Shown: positions 7,246 through 9,278 of the stretch, piece after piece
Position numbering within the stretch: position 1 is the first letter of the stretch
How the letters are laid out: the number at the start of each line of letters is the position of its first letter
Source of the DNA: Bacteroidota bacterium
GTDB lineage: Bacteria; Bacteroidota; Bacteroidia; Chitinophagales; UBA10324
Reading direction: 5' to 3'
Assembly (NCBI GenBank): GCA_003455275.1
Contig: DMRR01000100.1
Location: 5,980-15,257 of the forward strand
DNA length: 9,278 bases
The notes under the pieces: model-generated
Databases searched by the model: none
What the model saw: the letters and a program-made list of their open reading frames with translations, nothing else
Told to the model about the DNA's origin: nothing
Translations under genes and position numbers: made by a program

Positions 7246-9278
7246 ATGAAAAAAAATTTTGTGCTCTTTGCGCTTTTTGCGCCCGCTATTCTTCTGCCCG
7301 CTTGCGGCGGATTTAATTCACTGAAACTTTCATCCACCAATTTCACTGATGAAATTGACCAATCGCAGAACCTGGTTTTTACTTTCAACAAAGACCTGGT
7401 CGCAGATTCTATTATTGGTAAATGGGACACCGCAGCTTATATCAATTTTTCGCCGGCTGTTCATGGGAAATTCAAATGGACAAGTAAAAATGAATTAACC
7501 TTTTCTCCATTCGTTCCTTTTTCTCCTGCCACAGATTACTCGGCAATCATCACTCCTGTAATCATGTCGAAAAGCAAAATCAAGTATGCATTCGAAAAAA
7601 ATATTTCTGCATCATTTCACACTCCTTATTTAAAAGCTCAGGCAACACAAGCCTATTGGGCAGTAAGTGAGCGTAATGCAGGAAATGTAGAAGTGCGCAT
7701 CACCATGAATTTTAATTACCCGGTAAAACCCAATGAACTTGCTTCTTTACTTCACATTTCTTCTAAGGGAAAAAAAATTGACTTCGAACAATTATCTGTT
7801 GAACCGGCTTCACAGATTTCTGTAGCAATTGCTCCAATAGAAAATGCAAACAAGGATGAAGGCATTCCATTACATCTGGCTATTGATAAAGGATTGCACT
7901 GCGCCGGTTCATCAAGTGTGAGCAAGAATCCGATAGAGATTGAAACCAGTATACCACCACGAGGCAAACTGATGGTGATGGAAATGACCGGGCAATTCGT
8001 AGATGGGCAGGGAGAAATAAAAATAAACTTTAACCAACCTGTGGTTAACGACGATTTGAAATCGGTGGTGAAGATTGGATCGCCTATGACTTATAAAGTT
8101 GAATTATTAGATGGCGGCATCTTGATTAAGGGAGAGTTTCAACCAAATAATAGTTACAATGTCATACTCTCAAAAAATCTTAAAGGAGTTTTTGGCAATA
8201 CACTGGATCAGGATTACTCGCAGTATGTGTCGTTCATGGAGCAGCAGCCGATTCTTTCCTTCGCGAGTGACAAGAGTATTTATCTCACACCCGAAGGAGC
8301 GAAAAATATTGAACTCAATATTTCAGGAATTGAAAAACTGAAAGTCACTGTTGTGCGCATTTATGAAAACAATATTGAAGCTTTTATGCGCCGCGGCGAC
8401 AGTTACGGATATTTTTATGATGACGATTCAGAAGAAGGATATGATTACCGCTGGCACGATTACAATTATTACAGTTATGAAAACTATGGCGATGTAGTGA
8501 GTTCGAAAATAATAAATGTAAAATCTCTACAGCGTGATGGAGGTTCATCTCTGCTTCATCTTGACCTGGAACAAATGGGTTACAATAACCAGCTGAAGGG
8601 AATTTATATTGTAAAACTCGAAGACACGAGCCGGCAATGGTTGCAGGTTTCAAAATTTATTTCCTACTCTGATATTGGATTGATTGTAAAGAAGAGTGCA
8701 GATGACATTTTTGTTTTTGCCAACTCAATTAAAACTTCTGAATCACTCAGCGGAGTGAAAATTCGTTTCATCAGCACCAACAATCAAGTTGTGACCACAG
8801 TGACAACGAATGGAGATGGATTCGCTCATCTTGAAAACACAGAAGGATATAAGCCATTCAATATCGGAATGCTAACCGCCCGCAATGGCGATGATTTTAA
8901 TTTCATGATTCTGGATAACACCGAGGTTGAAACTTCGCGTTACGATGTTGGAGGAAAGAATACTAACTCTTCTAATTATGATTGTTTCATCTATGGCGAT
9001 CGTGACATCTATCGTCCGGGAGATACTATTCATGCCAACACTATCATTCGCACTTTCGATTGGGCAACGGTGAAAAATATTCCGGTGAAGATGAAACTGC
9101 TTTCACCCAATGGAAAAGAATTTAAAACGGTTAAACAGAAGCTTGATGAACAAGGAGCGGCTGAAGCCTCATTCATTCTTCCTGTTTCAGCAATGACCGG
9201 CCTTTACACATTGGAAGTTTACAGTGGAAATGATGTATTGATGAACTATGAAAAACTCAGTGTTGAAGAATTTATGCC
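7246..9278 (+). CDS. Alpha-2-macroglobulin-like lipoprotein (protease-trap family), 3' end outside window
   Basis: The frame is open from ATG 7246 to the window end: 677 codons of a family usually 1,500-2,000 aa long. The start gives a short lipoprotein signal (MKKNF, hydrophobic core, L-L-P-A-C20), so Cys20 is the probable lipidated residue. Residues about 30-125 form an Ig-like module with W-T-S-K-N-E-L-T-F-S-P, typical of the first domains of bacterial macroglobulins. The best signature is R586-D-I-Y-R-P-G-D593, the hallmark opening of the MG2 domain, continuing to about 672 and followed by V673-E-E-F-M, the usual link into the next MG domain. Bacterial members are envelope proteins that trap proteases, often with a CxEQ thioester that would lie beyond the window. 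Residues 386-416 are unusually Tyr/Asp/Glu-rich. It follows two exported proteases on the same strand after a 280-base gap. Confidence 0.88.
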   Translation, partial: MKKNFVLFALFAPAILLPACGGFNSLKLSSTNFTDEIDQSQNLVFTFNKDLVADSIIGKWDTAAYINFSPAVHGKFKWTSKNELTFSPFVPFSPATDYSAIITPVIMSKSKIKYAFEKNISASFHTPYLKAQATQAYWAVSERNAGNVEVRITMNFNYPVKPNELASLLHISSKGKKIDFEQLSVEPASQISVAIAPIENANKDEGIPLHLAIDKGLHCAGSSSVSKNPIEIETSIPPRGKLMVMEMTGQFVDGQGEIKINFNQPVVNDDLKSVVKIGSPMTYKVELLDGGILIKGEFQPNNSYNVILSKNLKGVFGNTLDQDYSQYVSFMEQQPILSFASDKSIYLTPEGAKNIELNISGIEKLKVTVVRIYENNIEAFMRRGDSYGYFYDDDSEEGYDYRWHDYNYYSYENYGDVVSSKIINVKSLQRDGGSSLLHLDLEQMGYNNQLKGIYIVKLEDTSRQWLQVSKFISYSDIGLIVKKSADDIFVFANSIKTSESLSGVKIRFISTNNQVVTTVTTNGDGFAHLENTEGYKPFNIGMLTARNGDDFNFMILDNTEVETSRYDVGGKNTNSSNYDCFIYGDRDIYRPGDTIHANTIIRTFDWATVKNIPVKMKLLSPNGKEFKTVKQKLDEQGAAEASFILPVSAMTGLYTLEVYSGNDVLMNYEKLSVEEFM

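Noticed and set aside
1..9278. CRISPR array, tRNA/rRNA gene, insertion sequence or phage element
   Set aside because: No spaced direct repeats, no cloverleaf or rRNA-like stretch, no transposase or integrase frame was recognised on either strand.

Overview
The window looks like chromosomal DNA from a member of the phylum Bacteroidota, probably an environmental or uncultured lineage. The evidence is AT-rich coding sequence, the tail of a SusD-family lipoprotein, two secreted proteases ending in type IX secretion (T9SS) sorting domains, Bacteroidota-type outer-membrane protein and signal-peptide styles, and weak Shine-Dalgarno signals. All six genes lie on the + strand.

Layout: (1) bases 2-223 are the last 73 codons of a SusD/RagB-like nutrient-binding protein, followed by a strong intrinsic terminator (248-282). 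(2) Bases 320-2300 hold coaX (type III pantothenate kinase), overlapping by 20 bases a gene for a signal-peptide-bearing outer-membrane beta-barrel protein. (3) Only 15 bases later, and across a 19-base palindrome, comes a secreted M1-family metallopeptidase with a T9SS tail (2316-4847). (4) A 99-base gap leads to a secreted M43-family (pappalysin/cytophagalysin-like) metalloprotease with PKD, choice-of-anchor-J-like and T9SS sorting domains (4947-6965). (5) A 280-base gap with no gene precedes an alpha-2-macroglobulin-like lipoprotein, cut off by the window end (7246-9278+).

Apart from coaX, every product acts in the envelope or outside the cell. The two T9SS proteases would be exported to the surface or medium to digest proteins and peptides. 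The alpha-2-macroglobulin next door belongs to a family of protease traps and could protect the periplasm. That link is inferred from adjacency alone.

No RNA gene, CRISPR array, insertion sequence or phage element was recognised. I see no clearly undescribed system. The points most worth a second look are the protease/protease-trap neighbourhood, the palindrome joining a stop codon to the next start codon, the consistent Gln at +1 of all three signal-peptidase-I sites, and the Tyr/acidic-rich insert in the macroglobulin.
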